From the NCBI RefSeq assembly GCF_022201045.2, contig NC_068560.1, positions 28,475,501 to 28,539,500 of the forward strand: a DNA stretch of 64,000 nt, in the 5' to 3' direction. Positions 45,045-57,679 of the stretch are shown one piece after another (positions within the stretch are counted from its first letter, which is position 1; every line of letters starts with the position of its first letter). The notes under the pieces are model-generated. The model was not told where the DNA came from. It made no database searches and saw only the letters and a program-made list of their open reading frames with translations. Source of the DNA: Citrus sinensis. Its lineage: Eukaryota; Streptophyta; Magnoliopsida; Sapindales; Rutaceae. The position numbers and the translations under genes are program-made.

Positions 45045-45890
45045 GTAATCTATGTAAGTTCAACGTTGTGGTCAACTGCTCACTGTATCATCTTCCTTCT
45101 CTGTATTTTCGTTGTTGTCTTACGATGAAGTGTAATTATTCTTGAGGTTAATTTCATACAATTTGGCTACTGGGATTATGTGTTTCATTGATCCACAATA
45201 TTCAAGATTAGCCTTCATTTCGGCTGTTAATTCAATTAAGAAAGCGGCTACGAGATGTTTACAGGAATTTATACTGGAATGTACCTGAAGAGAACTACAT
45301 GACTTTCACAAGAACCTCACAGATGATAATGCAAATCATTCATGTTTAGTTACCCAAATGTGAAAAATTAAGCTTACATGTCAAGAGTAAAATCTAGTAG
45401 TAACTTGAAAGGGGCACAAGTGGCTTTTGGTACAAAATAAACTTCAGATTTGTGATGCGGAAAATTTAGTTGTGACAGAGGACAAAAATGTTCTGACACT
45501 AAATTTGGTCACATCTGAAAGCATTAAATTTTTATGTATACCTTTGAGATGGCTTAGATAGAGTTGGACATTGAAGTTGACGATGAAATATTATTTGCCA
45601 ATCCTTTTAGTTCCTTTTACTGCTGTCCCTTAAGGTAACTCTGAGCAGTTGCAGTCGCAACCTTGTTGAAGAAGTTCCAAGTGCATGAGCCAAACGACGG
45701 TGCTCCAAATTGAAGCAATTGACAAGTCCCACCTCTTCATCTTCAGGAAGAACAAAGGAAATGGATCACTTTTAGAAAAATACAAGCATGCAAGAATAGC
45801 AGCTTTTATGTTCAAATTTAGAGCATACGCATGTAATACCTTGGCATCTGGGACGACTACAGGGGAGGCTGATATATATTTTCCCCCGCA
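45045..45890. repeat. Diverged copy 2 of the ZRK 3'-flank duplication
   Basis: Partner of 42305-43020. The minus-strand C-terminal frame seen in copy 1 is shifted here by single-base indels; one frame ends TATAQSYLKGQ. Divergence and indels suggest an old duplication. Confidence 0.75.
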
Positions 45891-46811
45891 ATTATGAAGT
45901 TTACTCATGAGGTTTGGCAAGGTTGCAGCAAGTCCTGGGATGAAGCTGAGTACCCAAATTAACTTATTTTCTATCAAGTCAAGAAGTTGATTTTGCAAAC
46001 TGAGATGATAAACACTGTCTTCAAAGGAAAGGCCAAAGAAGTACCTTATATCCAAAAAAAAAAAAAACAAATGAGAACTAACAAGCTTGAGAGAATAATT
46101 ATAAAAAGCTTGCAGAAATGGCAAGGGAAAATTTTCTCAATACAAAAGACTGAGAATAGGCACATCCATTAAGCCAAAGTCAGTAATCCTTTCCTTTGTA
46201 ACTTCAATTAGCTTGCCTTTAAATGAATCTTTGATTTTCATAGAACTTCAAGTCTATAGATTAACAAGAGGGTTGAGGACAAACCTTTAAAATAAAACCA
46301 CTGGTTGATTAATACCAAGGCGGATCCAACAAAGTATATCTTCAAGGTAAGAACTATGCAACACCAATTACTTCATTATTAATATCCATAACAGAACAAT
46401 GAATTGCTCATAAATATCAAGTAATTAATTCATATATCAAAAGCTTACAGTGCATTTCCACCCTGCAAAAGTTTAAGGAAGAAAAAAACTAAAAAGAAGA
46501 AGTTTAGCAAGAAACCAAAAATTATTTTTTAAAAAAAACACTAGATGAATCATTACTTAGGACCATAAATAAACAACATGCCCCCTGTAAGTAGCAGAAA
46601 AAAAGTTCATTTTCATAAAAGAAAGAGAGATCAAACCTAAAATAGAACAACCAGAGGTAGAACATGGCAAATCAGTCAGGAAAAAAAAACTTAATAAACA
46701 AAATGGAAAAAACTGAAAAGTAAAAGCAGGTTCACAGGCGCAGCAGATAGAAAGTAAAGAAGGGGAAGAATTCAAGAAGGAACTTACAGCCAAAAACTGA
46801 AGATCGTTTCC
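45891..46811. other. AT-rich spacer downstream of the CPN60-like gene
   Basis: No recognisable coding similarity. Poly-A runs near 46055 and 46682 and short open frames are present. It could contain untranslated 3' sequence of the minus-strand gene at 46812. Confidence 0.4.
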
Positions 46812-47605
46812 TCAGCCATTCTCAAAAGCCTTGGCTATGAGTTCACCAATCTCTCTGTCACGATTTGCTGCTGCTGTTCCAAACTTCATTGGAAAAGGAA
46901 AAAGAAAAAGAAAAAGGTCAAAATAAATAAAAAATTGACAGGATAAAACTAATGCAAGAGTGAAAAGAACGAACGTGAACCTCAGCAATGTCTTCAAATG
47001 TGGTGATGGTTTGTGCTCTTCTTTTTATGCTTGCCACAACTGCATCAACTGCCATTCTAGTCCCTTGTCTTGTGTCCTGGACTTCCTTTCTTCCCCCGGA
47101 ATTCAGCCAATGATGACTTCTTCTACCACACAGGATTTTTACGAGTTCCTTTTGATATTTGGTGACTGCAAACAGAAACTTGAGATGAGCATCCATTCAT
47201 TCCATGCACATCTGCGCGCGGGAGATTCAACAAAAGTATCTCAAGGAAATCCAAAAGATATTTTAGTTTACCATCAATAAATCTTTTACTCTCTTCGGCG
47301 GCCTCAGCGACATAGTGTCTGCTCCAAGTACGGCAAAACTGTCACAGAATTAATTTAATGAAACTAATTAATTAATTGACTTTTCTCATTCAATAAGCCC
47401 TAACGACTAGTTAATATAAAAAAAAAGGAAAAAAAAAAACTCACCGGCTGGATACTGATCTCAGCCAACCTAGAATTAGCATTTAAAAAAAAAAAGAGAG
47501 AGAGAGAAGTGAAAAAAAAAATGATGTGATTTAATGAAAGTAAAAAGGAAAGGATTACCTGACTCTGTCTCTGGAGGAGGCGAGGCTACAGACAAGCCGC
47601 AACAT
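46812..47605 (-). CDS. Short CPN60-derived gene (truncated mitochondrial chaperonin-like)
   Basis: Five GT-AG exons (47605-47559, 47469-47445, 47338-47272, 47165-46981, 46883-46812) join in phase to an open frame of 131 residues. The start MLRLVCSLASSRDRVR and TWSRHYVAEA resemble the mitochondrial presequence of CPN60 (Hsp60). RMAVDAVVASIKRRAQTITT and NRDREIGELIAKAF match part of the CPN60 equatorial domain. Most of the protein is missing: a segment between the presequence and MAVDAVV is replaced by unfamiliar sequence (KILCGRRSHHWLNSGGRKEV), and the frame stops at AFENG where CPN60 continues. It cannot be a working chaperonin subunit. It is either a decayed copy whose frame survived or a new small mitochondrial protein. 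Confidence 0.6.
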
Positions 47606-48328
47606 GGTTACTCAACCGAAGAATCAGTCAATACACACAGCCCGTTTGGAGTTTGGTTGATTTTGTGGATTGGGATATTATCGCCGCAAAGGATAGCGTT
47701 AGTCGTAGAGTACGAATTACGTGATCTTCGTAGGTGGGCTTTGGATTCCTTTTCTGTCTCGTGCACTTCGAATATACACGTCAGTTGGAAAGTACAAAGT
47801 ATGTGATCTTCTTTGTTGGAGGACTTGTACTCCTTTTCACTCACGTGCTCTTCGAATTAGATTTGGACAGGGGTTTTGGTACGTGACAGAAAATGGAATG
47901 AAAAGCCAACGAGTAAGACGCTGCATGTGTACAGAAGTCACGCCATGTTTACAGATGTGTGACAGGTTGACGGGTAGTTGTCCGGTTTAAGGAAAACTAA
48001 CAGCTGTTGTACTATGCGGTTAAGTTCAACTGCTGACCTTTGTTGACTAGCACAGAGACATTATTGTCTTTGGGGCACGTTTGTAGACAGCATAGTACAA
48101 GTATTATTCACATTAACTTAATACATAACATATATTTGGTTTTGAAATCAATTGACAATATAATGCATTAACTCGAGTCATGATTATGCCGCATCGTATT
48201 ACAAGAACAAAACAAAAAAAATTAAAATTGAGAAATTTCTGCAACATTTTCACGCCAAAGTTCTTCAAGGTGAACTTCGTATACCCAATCAAAAAAATAG
48301 AAAGTCAAAGAACACACATTTTTTATAT
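47606..48328. other. Upstream region of the CPN60-like gene
   Basis: Contains an imperfect tandem duplication of about 85-90 bases. GTGATCTTCGTAGGTGGGC...CACTTCGAATA from about 47720 is repeated as GTGATCTTCTTTGTTGGAG...CTCTTCGAATT from about 47810. Otherwise no gene is seen. Confidence 0.5.
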
Positions 48329-50276
48329 ACCATGCATACATTTTTTATAGTAAGCTTGTTCTCATTAGACATGTGCTTTCATCCATGTCACTTCATTTCT
48401 TTCATTTCCTTCGGCCGCCTGCTACGGTCATTCAAATCCTTGAGAGGTTATTTATCAGATTCTTATGGAGTGATACGGATTCTCGACAATGCATTCATTG
48501 GTGCATATGGCCATCTGTCTGTTTTCCAGTGGCGGAGGGTGGTCTTGGAGTTCATTCATTCTCTAATTTGGCTGATGCTTTTGAGATGAAGTTGTAGTGG
48601 CGGTTTCGGGACCAACACTCGCTTTGGGCTACTTTCATGAAATCTAAATATTCTACAGCTGAGCATCCAAGTATGTTTCAATTTTGCTATCCTGCCTCTC
48701 CTCTGTGGAGAAGATTATACTTTATTTGTCGTGTTGCTGAGCCTCACATCCGTTGGCTGATTAGATCTGGTGATAGTAGTTTCTGGTATGATTGCTAGCT
48801 TGATTCTATACCTCTTTTCCATTTTAATCATTCAGCAGCTTTTATGGCCCCAATATATATTTATTTTTTGGTGTGGTGTGGAATGGGACATGGGAAAGCT
48901 TTTATCAGTACTGCTATCTTCAGTTGTTGAATAAATTTTGTTAGTGCTTATTTCTAATGCTGGACCATATATACTTCGTTGGACCTTATCTAGGGATGAG
49001 AATTTTTCACTAAGGAATAGCTAGGAATTTGTACGTGAGTCTCATAACTAGAATGAGGTTTTTTCTTTAAATTGGCAACAACATATTCCTTCACGGGTCT
49101 CTTTTTCTTATGGCGCTTATTGCATGGTTTCTTGGCCACAGATGATGCTTTATGCTTGAAGGGTTTTCACATGGTTTCTCAGTGTCTTTCTAATCGGGAT
49201 GTTGAGACTATCAGACACTTATTTTTCGATTGTCTAGTGCTTCAATAGATTTGGCGGTGGTTTTACTCGATGATTGGTCGTTCGTATCTCTCTTTTTTGT
49301 CTCCCCATGCTTTGCTTAGTTACTGGCGAGGGTATTACCATTCTTCAAAACATATTCGAGTCATTCTCCCATGCTTCATTCTATGGCATATTTAAAAGGC
49401 TCGAAACACTCTCAGGTACGATTCTATTGCCTTTAATGTGGATGCCGTTATTTATAGAGTGCTCATGGATATTAAGCTAGTCAATGACGCGTTTGGTTTC
49501 AAGTCATCTCAGTTTAAAGGTATTTTGGATACTCAGATTGGGGAGGGATTGCAGATTATCACGCCTCCCTATAGACCACCTCGATTGGTTTCTTAGATGA
49601 AACTGTCGCCGGGGTGGTGAAATTGAGCATGGATGGTTGTTCTAAGGGAAACCCAGGTATAGCTACTACTAGTGGTGTTTTATGAGATCATTAGGGCGTG
49701 GTATTAGCTAGCTTTGGTTCCTTTTTAGGGCACCAGTCTATTCTTTTTGCTGAATTGATGGCTCTGTTAGAGGGTTTGGATCTTGCTGTGCAGCTTGGTT
49801 TTTCTGATCTTGAGGTGGAATACGACTCAGCCACTGTGGTTTTTTGGGCTATTCAAGTGGATTTGTGCGGTGGGATTTTGCTTACCTCCTTGGTCGTGTT
49901 CGGGCATTGGTTTCTAACCCATCTATTATTATCAGGCATGTTTTTCGAGAAGTTACATTTGCTGCTGACTTTATGGCCAACTAGGAGTGTACTCATCAGA
50001 CTTGTCAGCGATTTTTCAATCCTGGTGACCTTCCAACTGGTTTATCGGGCATTCTTCATTTGAGTACTCTCCAAATTCCATATATTCTGAATTAGTCACC
50101 TTGATTGGATTGGTTTTATATTGATTACTAAATCATTTGTTTCTATTGGGAGGTTTTGGTTTATGTCCCCATCCTTATATTCTTTCATTAATTGATTTAT
50201 TTATAGGTAGGGGTTTGGCCTAACCCCCCACCATCTTGGTGTATTTTAATTAATATATATATATACACCATGCATA
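48329..50276 (+). mobile_element. 5'-truncated LINE (non-LTR retrotransposon)
   Basis: Broken plus-strand frames read like the C-terminal half of plant L1-type ORF2. They show IQILERLFIRFLW and VAEGGLGVHSFSNLADAF (about 48430-48590), a zinc-knuckle region with NRDVETIRHLFFDCLV (about 49190-49240), and an RNase H-like domain (LSMDGCSKGNPG, FAELMALLEGLDLA; about 49625-50063). Many stops interrupt it. The 3' end has TAGGGGTTTGGCCTAACCCC and a (TA)n tail, as in plant LINEs. ACCATGCATA occurs at 48329-48338 and 50267-50276, a candidate target-site duplication around 48339-50266. Confidence 0.85.
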
Positions 50277-51401
50277 AAAATTCAAGAAACTATTTTATAT
50301 GTAATTGTGAATTAGATTTCTCTCATCAACTATCACAATTTAAATATCGAACTAAAAAATTTCACAATTGAAATATAAAGTAATTTTGATATTGACATGT
50401 CTCTATAAATAATTCTATCAAAGAATATCCGATATTTTAACCCAAAAAAAAAGGGATTGACTATAAATTAACTCTAGTTGGTTACTAAACAAGTTAATTC
50501 TTTTTAAATAGTAAACAAGTTGAATTTGATTTTAGAAACTTTTTGATTACTAAATAAAAAATAATTTTGATTCTAAAATATTCATATATTTTATTGTAAA
50601 AATTGATAAGTTTTAAGAGGCATTTAACCACGTCAATTTTATTCCATTGAAGGGCATGATGGCTTTTTAACTCTAGTTGAAAAGTTAATGGGTTGGGCGT
50701 GTGGTTTTACATAAAGAAAAGAGTGGTGCCTATTGATATTTCTCAAAATATTTGGTGTAGATTGAAATAAACCCTTCCAAATGTTAAATATCAATTGCCA
50801 CAATTAATTTGTATTTTGGCTATCGATTTGAATTCAATGTGAATTTTTTATGCAATCTAAACTCAATTCAAATTACATTTTTTTGCAACCCAACTAACCC
50901 AAAACTTGATCAGGTTGATCCGAACGTGAATCTTTCCACCTTTTGCAACTCGTATTTTTCTTGTATTGAAAATGAAGGGACTCGTGTTATGTCAGTGATG
51001 TAGCATCGTTTTACAAAAGAATACTCCATAGCGAAATTGATATACCGGAAGGATAAAAGATGTAAGGTGATCGATAGGTAGGGGTATTTTTAATACTCTG
51101 TTGATTAATGAGAATACCATAATAAAGAAATAAGCTAAATCTGTGTTGATTCTAAAAATACCTGCAAATTTAGGGGGTTAGGACTCATTGATTCTACAGA
51201 ATATGAAGAATTAACTAAACTCAAAAATTTGCGCAGAGTTTTGACAACTGAATATATTATTCAATTCAAATCTAGAGTTTATTCTAAGAAATAATCAATG
51301 ACATAAAATTTAAGACCTGCTTGTAAACTCACAAAATACATTTATTTATAATAACTATTGTTTATTCGAATCTAACTAGAAAATCAGTTTGGAGTGAAAA
51401 G
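50277..51401. other. AT-rich gene-free spacer
   Basis: No coding similarity or repeat recognised. Confidence 0.5.
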
Positions 51402-52090
51402 TGTTACGACCAGGCACAAGTGTGCAGAGATGTTCTTTCCTGAGCAGATATGTGCTCTCCTCGGCTAAAAACGACCCCTCGTCGAAATTCATTTTGTGGG
51501 AAGCAATCATATGGTCGTTCTAGTGCTTCACTGGGCCAAAGGGTATACAACAAGAGATGTTGAACGTGTTGGTTCAAATTCTTGGTCAACGGTAGTTGTC
51601 AGGACGTGGGTTACTTTCAGAAAGTTCGGGCACGAAACCCACTCAACAGTGATTATGCCCTCGTTCACCCATGATGGTGCGCAGTAATAATTGTGGAAAA
51701 GAGAAGTCGAATATTCCGATTTGGGTATAAAAGCTACAGGGAACGAAGGTAAAGGGGCTAGACAAATTTTCTTGGATTCCATATAATATCTCTTTCCGAT
51801 TATTTTCTCTGTCTCGATTCTTTATATTTTTCTCTTATCTTTTTAAGAATTAAATCTTCTAGTTTAAAAAACGATATACTGTTAAGCCATAAGTCTGTGT
51901 TCCAAGTTTTTCCAAAAGAAGCTTTATTACAGACTTGAGCGTCAGAGGGTTCTCACCGGAAAAACATCTTATAGCCTTTAACAGGGTGTTGTGGGTGCAG
52001 GTGAACGGGTCTAGCCTGGACCTGGTTGAGATAACCTGCTCAAGTGGAAGCAGTTGCAGAGTTGTATTATTCACCAAACGTTAATATAGT
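51402..52090 (+). mobile_element. Possible solo LTR of a retrotransposon
   Basis: The block starts TGTTACGACC. It has a TATA-like GGGTATAAAAGC near 51723, then a CT-rich leader-like stretch, and GACTTGAGCGTCAGAGGG near 51934, a phrase that recurs near the 3' end of plant LTRs. A CA-type end near 52073 is plausible. No matching target duplication or internal protein was found, so boundaries are uncertain. Confidence 0.4.
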
Positions 52091-53030
52091 GATTAGAATG
52101 CTTAGAGATTGCTTAGCAATTCAACCACTGCCCAAGATCACAATCAAGACAGGAACAAGATGCTTTAAACCCAACTAAGTAGCCTTGAAAGTTAGTGACA
52201 CTTTAATATGAAAACCAACTATCATCAAAACACAAAACTAATCTGAAATATAAAAAAGCAATCACACGTAACATAGAAAGATTTATGTGGTTCAATCGTG
52301 TAAGAATGCACAATCTGTATCCACGTGAAAAGCCACTAGAATGAGATTTATTAATGATTCTTCTGAAGATTACAGAGCAACAATAAACTGAATTACAAGG
52401 AACAATATGACATTTATCCTCTCTCAATCTATCTAGAAAGCTCTCCTGAAATTCACGCACAACCTACTATGTTGATCAACTTACATATAAGCTAACATAA
52501 AATCCAAATTTCACATCTTACCGCAACGTGGATAATAGCTTTACAACTAACTTGATGCTCTTCTCACATGCCGGATCATAGGACCACTTAAGCTTCAGAC
52601 ATAATGCCTTTTTCCTTTGTCGTTATGAATTTTAAGTGGGCCACATGTTTGGCACGTAACTCCCTAAGCTAAATATACATTGTTAAACGTTGCCATTTAA
52701 CTAACCCAGGTTTTGAATTCATCATTTTAGTCAGCAGTTACAAACTAAAGTGTTGACACGATCGCCTGGTCGTTCTATAGCTCTACTAGATTTCATCATC
52801 AACAAACATATTTTAGTAAGACTTATACCTAAATTAAGAATACAATTCAAATAAGCAATATCTAAATAATAAAATTCTAAATAGGAAACTAAATTAAACT
52901 AAAATGAAAATTAATTAAACTATTACTAAATATTATAAATTTCAAATTATTCTTCAATTTCTTACCCTACATCAATTGGATATACATTTTCTCTTTTTAT
53001 TATCCTCAAGTTTCCAAGACCGATCATGCA
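52091..53030. other. LTR-like relic and spacer
   Basis: 52270-52330 reads ATTTATGTGGTTCAATCG ... TGTATCCACGTG, resembling the conserved 'tggttcggc...tccac' segment found in many Copia and TRIM LTRs and also in the Copia LTR of this window. No pair or target duplication was found. The remainder has no gene. Confidence 0.3.
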
Positions 53031-54200
53031 ATTTCGATCTTGAAAACTAAGAGGCTTATGTTAGGTTCGGTTATTTTGTATGAACCAACAACCCACGTTA
53101 GGAAAATGGGTACTTTTAAGAGGAATAAAACTGTTTGCCTCTTAAGGGGTATTAAAACAAACAATGGCATCAGGAAAAAGGGGCAACATAGTGTAAAAAA
53201 GAGAGGAAGAAGGTCAACTTCTTCTTAACTTTTTCTACGATAATGTAAGAGCTCTATGCATGATATTATTTTGTGTGATTTTACCAATCAACAAGAAAAT
53301 GACAATAATATGCCCCATTTCTAGAATATATCTCATCGTCTTTTTTTATTGGTGCAGTAGAAAAGGAGAGCTACTTCTTTACGTCTTCTTTGCTGGGTGA
53401 TGTGAATATTATATCCAAAGAAAATGAAGATAGTCTCTTCCTTGGAGGTTGCAAAATTTGAAATTAGGTTTCTGAAAGAAGTGAAGGAAGCAGTTGAGAA
53501 TTTAAAGCGTTTAGCTACGCTGCCGGTTGAGATTTTAGCTAAATCAAAAGAAAATGGAGATAATCGCGCTCCATCCAGAGAAAATGAAGGTAGTCTCGCT
53601 GCATCCAAAATAAAAATAAAAATGAAGATAGTCTTGCTACTTTTAAAGAAAATGAAGATAGTCTCTTCTTTGGAATTGACATACGACTGGTCGAGAATTT
53701 AGCTACACGACCTTTTATCCATGACGTCAAATTTTTTCCTTTACTTTTCTTTTCATTTCCTTGTTTCTCTAAAATTTATATCAATTTTTTTATGTGGTCA
53801 TTGTGTCTTGAATTGTAATGTTTTGTAGCATACTTCCTTCCTTGCTGAAATGAACCTGTTTGAGTTGAGAAATTTTTTTAAAGAGAAAGGGGTTACACAG
53901 TTGATTAGTTGGTTGGCTTTTCAAAACATTTTGACTTCTACAAACCTCGAAACGCAAACTATATTCCTAAAAGTATGCATAATTAACTTTTTCTATTTTT
54001 TTTATTATTGTTATCATTGTTTTTTTTTTTTTGGAATAAAACCTTCTTGTAGAATCTGGCCCAACAAGTTAAAAGTGATTGGCATCGATTTCCTTAGAGT
54101 GTGAAGTTGGCACTTAAATTTTGGCTTGATGATTTTATTCTTCATATAGGTATTTATTTTATAATCATTGATAATTTCTTGCTTTTTCCTTTAATGACTC
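53031..54200 (+). other. Degenerate coding-like repeats, origin unknown
   Basis: Around 53415-53690 the unit AAAGAAAATGAAGATAGTCTC is repeated imperfectly about five times. In one frame it yields variants of K-E-N-E-D-S-L, interspersed with a coiled-coil-like segment (EVKEAVENLKRLATLPVEIL). A further frame at 53850 starts MNLFELRNFFKEKGVTQLIS. It looks like a decayed gene or transposon tail, but I do not recognise the family. Confidence 0.35.
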
Positions 54201-54879
54201 TTTGATTTCTTTTGTGCATGTTTCTAGAGAGTAAAATTTAAAGAGATTTCATCCAGAAATAATTGATCAAGCCAATCGTATACTAATTCAGGTAGTTCAG
54301 GATACTTCATACAAATTCTTATTACTTATGAAACCAAAAAAACTAATTAAAAACTTGTAGAAAATATCCTTTTTTGTGGTAGTTGAAATTGTGAAAACAT
54401 GCAAAGCCCTAAAATTTAGGTATGATGGGTTTTAGTTTTATTTGTAATAGTTGTCTTGAATTCTCATTCAAGTCATAGTCCGTAGAGTTGTTTTTACATA
54501 TTGAATGAGAGAATTACTAAAGCTTACCAGACATTATTGTTTTGTACCCATGGTAAATTGACGTTGTTGTTTTGGTTATGTGAGATCTTGAAGATGATCA
54601 TGTAGATGGCAATTGTAGATCTTGGTTTAATTATTTGAGTTTATGAAAATTGCTTTTAAGATCCTTCAATTACTTCCTTCAGTTACGATGTGAATATTTT
54701 TCTTCATTGTGATGATACTTTTAGACTTGTTTCGTCAAATCATCAATGGGGATTATTACAATTTTGAATTTTTATTGTTTGCAATAGCACTTTTATTTGT
54801 TTGTGATAACACTTTTATTTGTTTGTTAGATCAAGAATGGGGATTGACACAAATTTGTTGGCCCAAATTTCTACTGATT
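54201..54879. other. AT-rich spacer
   Basis: No gene is seen. A short internal direct repeat (ATAACACTTTTATTTGTTTG type) lies near 54785-54825. Confidence 0.4.
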
Positions 54880-55082
54880 GTAACACCAAACAAATCAACA
54901 AAAATCCATATTATATATTGTCATATTATATGCAATATGTCCAACTATAAAACATTGAAGAACCATAACAACATAACACAAATAAATGAACAATAATCTT
55001 GGCTCATTGGCTCAACCCAACATAACAAACACCCAAAAATTATTTTAACACTTAATTAACTAAAAATATGTAAAACATCTTC

Positions 55083-55115
<33 letters not shown>

Positions 55116-55365
55116 TTTAAATCCAAAACAACCCTAACAACTTTCTTAATCATCAATAATCAGCTAAGAAATGACTCAAGATTAAAAAAATCCCATCAGT
55201 TTTAGATCAATGTAATTTGTTAGCTCAATTTTTGATTATTTTATTCAATGCACAATAAAATGAGAGTGTTAATAGTGTGTTTACCAATTGGTAATCGAAA
55301 TAGGTTAATATTCCTATTGATGTGTTTAGTTTTTCTTGGAATCAGAATGGACTATTATAAGTTCC
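54880..55365 (+). repeat. Direct repeat A (partner at 58490-59065)
   Basis: About 490 bases align co-linearly with 58490-59065. Shared phrases include ATAACAACATAACACAAA, CAAAACAACCCTAACAACTTT and TTTACCAATTGGTAATCGAAA. A (TC)n/(TTTC)n run at 55081-55116 is present only in this copy. Confidence 0.75.
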
Positions 55366-56420
55366 TTAGCTTTTTCAATGTTGAATTCTCATTTTAAATG
55401 GAAAATAGTATTTCTTCCAGACTTGTACCCCAAATATTTTGATAAATTTCTCAGTCATATTACTCTAATGATCAAAATGAGAAATTAAAAAAAATTAAAC
55501 ACACCCTTACACATATATATGTTATTAATGTTCCAAGAAAACTTTTAAGATTATAGGTATACGTCCACTAAATATGTGTGTTTAATAATAGTGTACGTCC
55601 TTTATACTTTATGCACAAATCTAAAAAAAAATACTACATTAAGTAAAAAGCACTACATTGAGTCTATATTTTTATTTTTTTGATTATCTTTACTTAGTTA
55701 AAACGATGCATCCTTTGTTAGAAATTATCATATTATTAAACCAGGATTACTATTATATATTAAATTCATCAATATTTAATGTGTTCCAGCATATATGTAA
55801 TATACTTGTATACTAAGATTGTATGAAATCTATTAATTTAAAGAAATATTAATTAATTAATATTAATCTATTAATTTATGTACAATTCAATGAACGTATT
55901 TTTAAATATTTAAATATTTATTATACTTTACTAATGTAAGGATGATATATATAACTTTTGAAGCATGTTACGCACAACAAAACACTCAAAATAGTTTATT
56001 ATTGCAACATATTATGTGATAATAGTTTCTCTCATAATTATGAACTCTTGACAAAACATGTTATTCTCATCAAATGCAGCAATTCCTATATTTAAATTAG
56101 CATATCTATTAAGAGCTGACTCGACATGGGGTATTTATAAATCTTTCATCATTTCCTCAGCTTGTTTCGATGTTAAATTCTCATTTTAAATGATAAATGA
56201 TATTTCTTCCAAACTTGTACCCTCAAATTTTTTAATAAATTTTTTAGTCGTATTACTCTAACGATCAAAACAAGAAATTAAAAAAAAATAAAACACACAC
56301 TTACACATATATATTCTATTAGAGTTCCAAGAAAAATTTTCAGATAATAATTATACGTCCACTAAATGTGTACGTTTAATAATGGTGTATGTCCTTTATA
56401 ACTTTATGAACATATTAGTT
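55366..56420 (+). repeat. Internal direct repeat pair, about 250 bp each
   Basis: 55378-55612 aligns with about 56158-56400. Shared phrases include GAATTCTCATTTTAAATG, TTTCTTCCARACTTGTACCC, CTTACACATATATAT and ACGTCCACTAAATRTGT. The two are about 780 bases apart. Confidence 0.7.
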
Positions 56421-57050
56421 AGTGTTACACTTACACATATAAACTAAATTAAATAAATTTATAAAGAACACTTGCTATTTTTTTGTCGTTTTCGAATGTC
56501 GTTATAGTTCTTAATGACCGAGTCTCCAATAAACAGAGCATCGACATAGTGCTCATTAGCTTGCGCAACCTCATTAACATACTCTTTGTAGGTAACGTCA
56601 TATCATTAATAGAAGATGCCAGAACTACAATTAGAACATCTACTTCATTGGTAAAATGAGAGATGACAAATTCTTTTAGATGAGTTAAGATGAAACCTTA
56701 AATCTGAGTTACATATCACAACTAATTTTAATTATGTAATACAATTGATTTTCCACTAGGATCTATCACTATCCTTAAAAATCTTGTAGTACAATTTCTT
56801 TAATTTTGAACAAACATCTTTACTAAACTAATGACCTAGTAAATACTTAAATATGAAAATAATATGTTTTAGTCTAAATACAATCCAAGAAAATGCATCT
56901 TTATCTAATTGCACATCACTTTTTGTAGAAAAGGAGATGACCAGTATTAATGGCAAAGACTTAGCAATGACTTTTTCATTTACTTTAATAACCTCTCGTT
57001 CAAATCCACTACTTTAGTATTCAATCACTTTAGGATCCTACATATAATTT
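56421..57050. other. AT-rich DNA between repeats
   Basis: No coding similarity or clear repeat is seen within this interval. Confidence 0.4.
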
Positions 57051-57425
57051 CAAGCTAGATTTGAGTTGGAGATAAGTATTCACTAATTAAAACTAAAAAA
57101 TTTAGACGTTTTAGATTTCTATTTATGATTGCAATGCATTATTCAATGGTACTTAAATCACTACTGATAGTATAATGTGAACTATAATAAGAATAAAATC
57201 CCAATAAGAATTTGGAAAAAGTCATTTCAAAAATTCAAAAAAAAATTGAGACAGCACAAACGCAATTTAGAAGTTTTACACTTCCATTCATGATTGGAAC
57301 GTACAATTCAATAGTACTTAAATCACTATTAATAGTAGAATGCAAACGGTAATAAGAATAAAATATTAATGAGAATTTGGAAAAAATCATTTCAAAAATT
57401 CAAAGAAAGTGAGACAAGACAAACA
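57051..57425 (+). repeat. Tandem duplication of about 180 bp
   Basis: Two adjacent imperfect units share TTATGATTGCAATG / TCATGATTGGAACG, GGTACTTAAATCACTA and ATTTGGAAAAAGTCATTTCA. The boundary lies near 57245. Confidence 0.7.
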
Positions 57426-57679
57426 TAACATGAGAAATTTCTCATGAAGTTCACAAATTCAACATGATGTATTTCTTGAAACATTCATGTGGTGGATAAC
57501 TAAAATAGAAGAAGCTACAAAAATAAAGACACAAATAAGTATAAAAAAAATAGTAACCAAAGACACTAATATTAGAAAATTTAAATGCAATTACAACTAA
57601 AATTTGAGTAATATATGTGAAGATTGTAAAAATATACTAATACGAGCTTAAGATTTATGTACATTTCTGCCAAACTCTT

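Noticed and set aside
47534-47990. Two plus-strand frames near the CPN60-like start
   Set aside because: They overlap an imperfect duplication, have no similarity, and partly lie antisense to exon 1.
51402-52090. Protein-coding gene from the open frames at 51496-51782
   Set aside because: The frames have no similarity, and the surrounding TATA-like box, CT-rich leader and GAGCGTC motif fit an LTR better.
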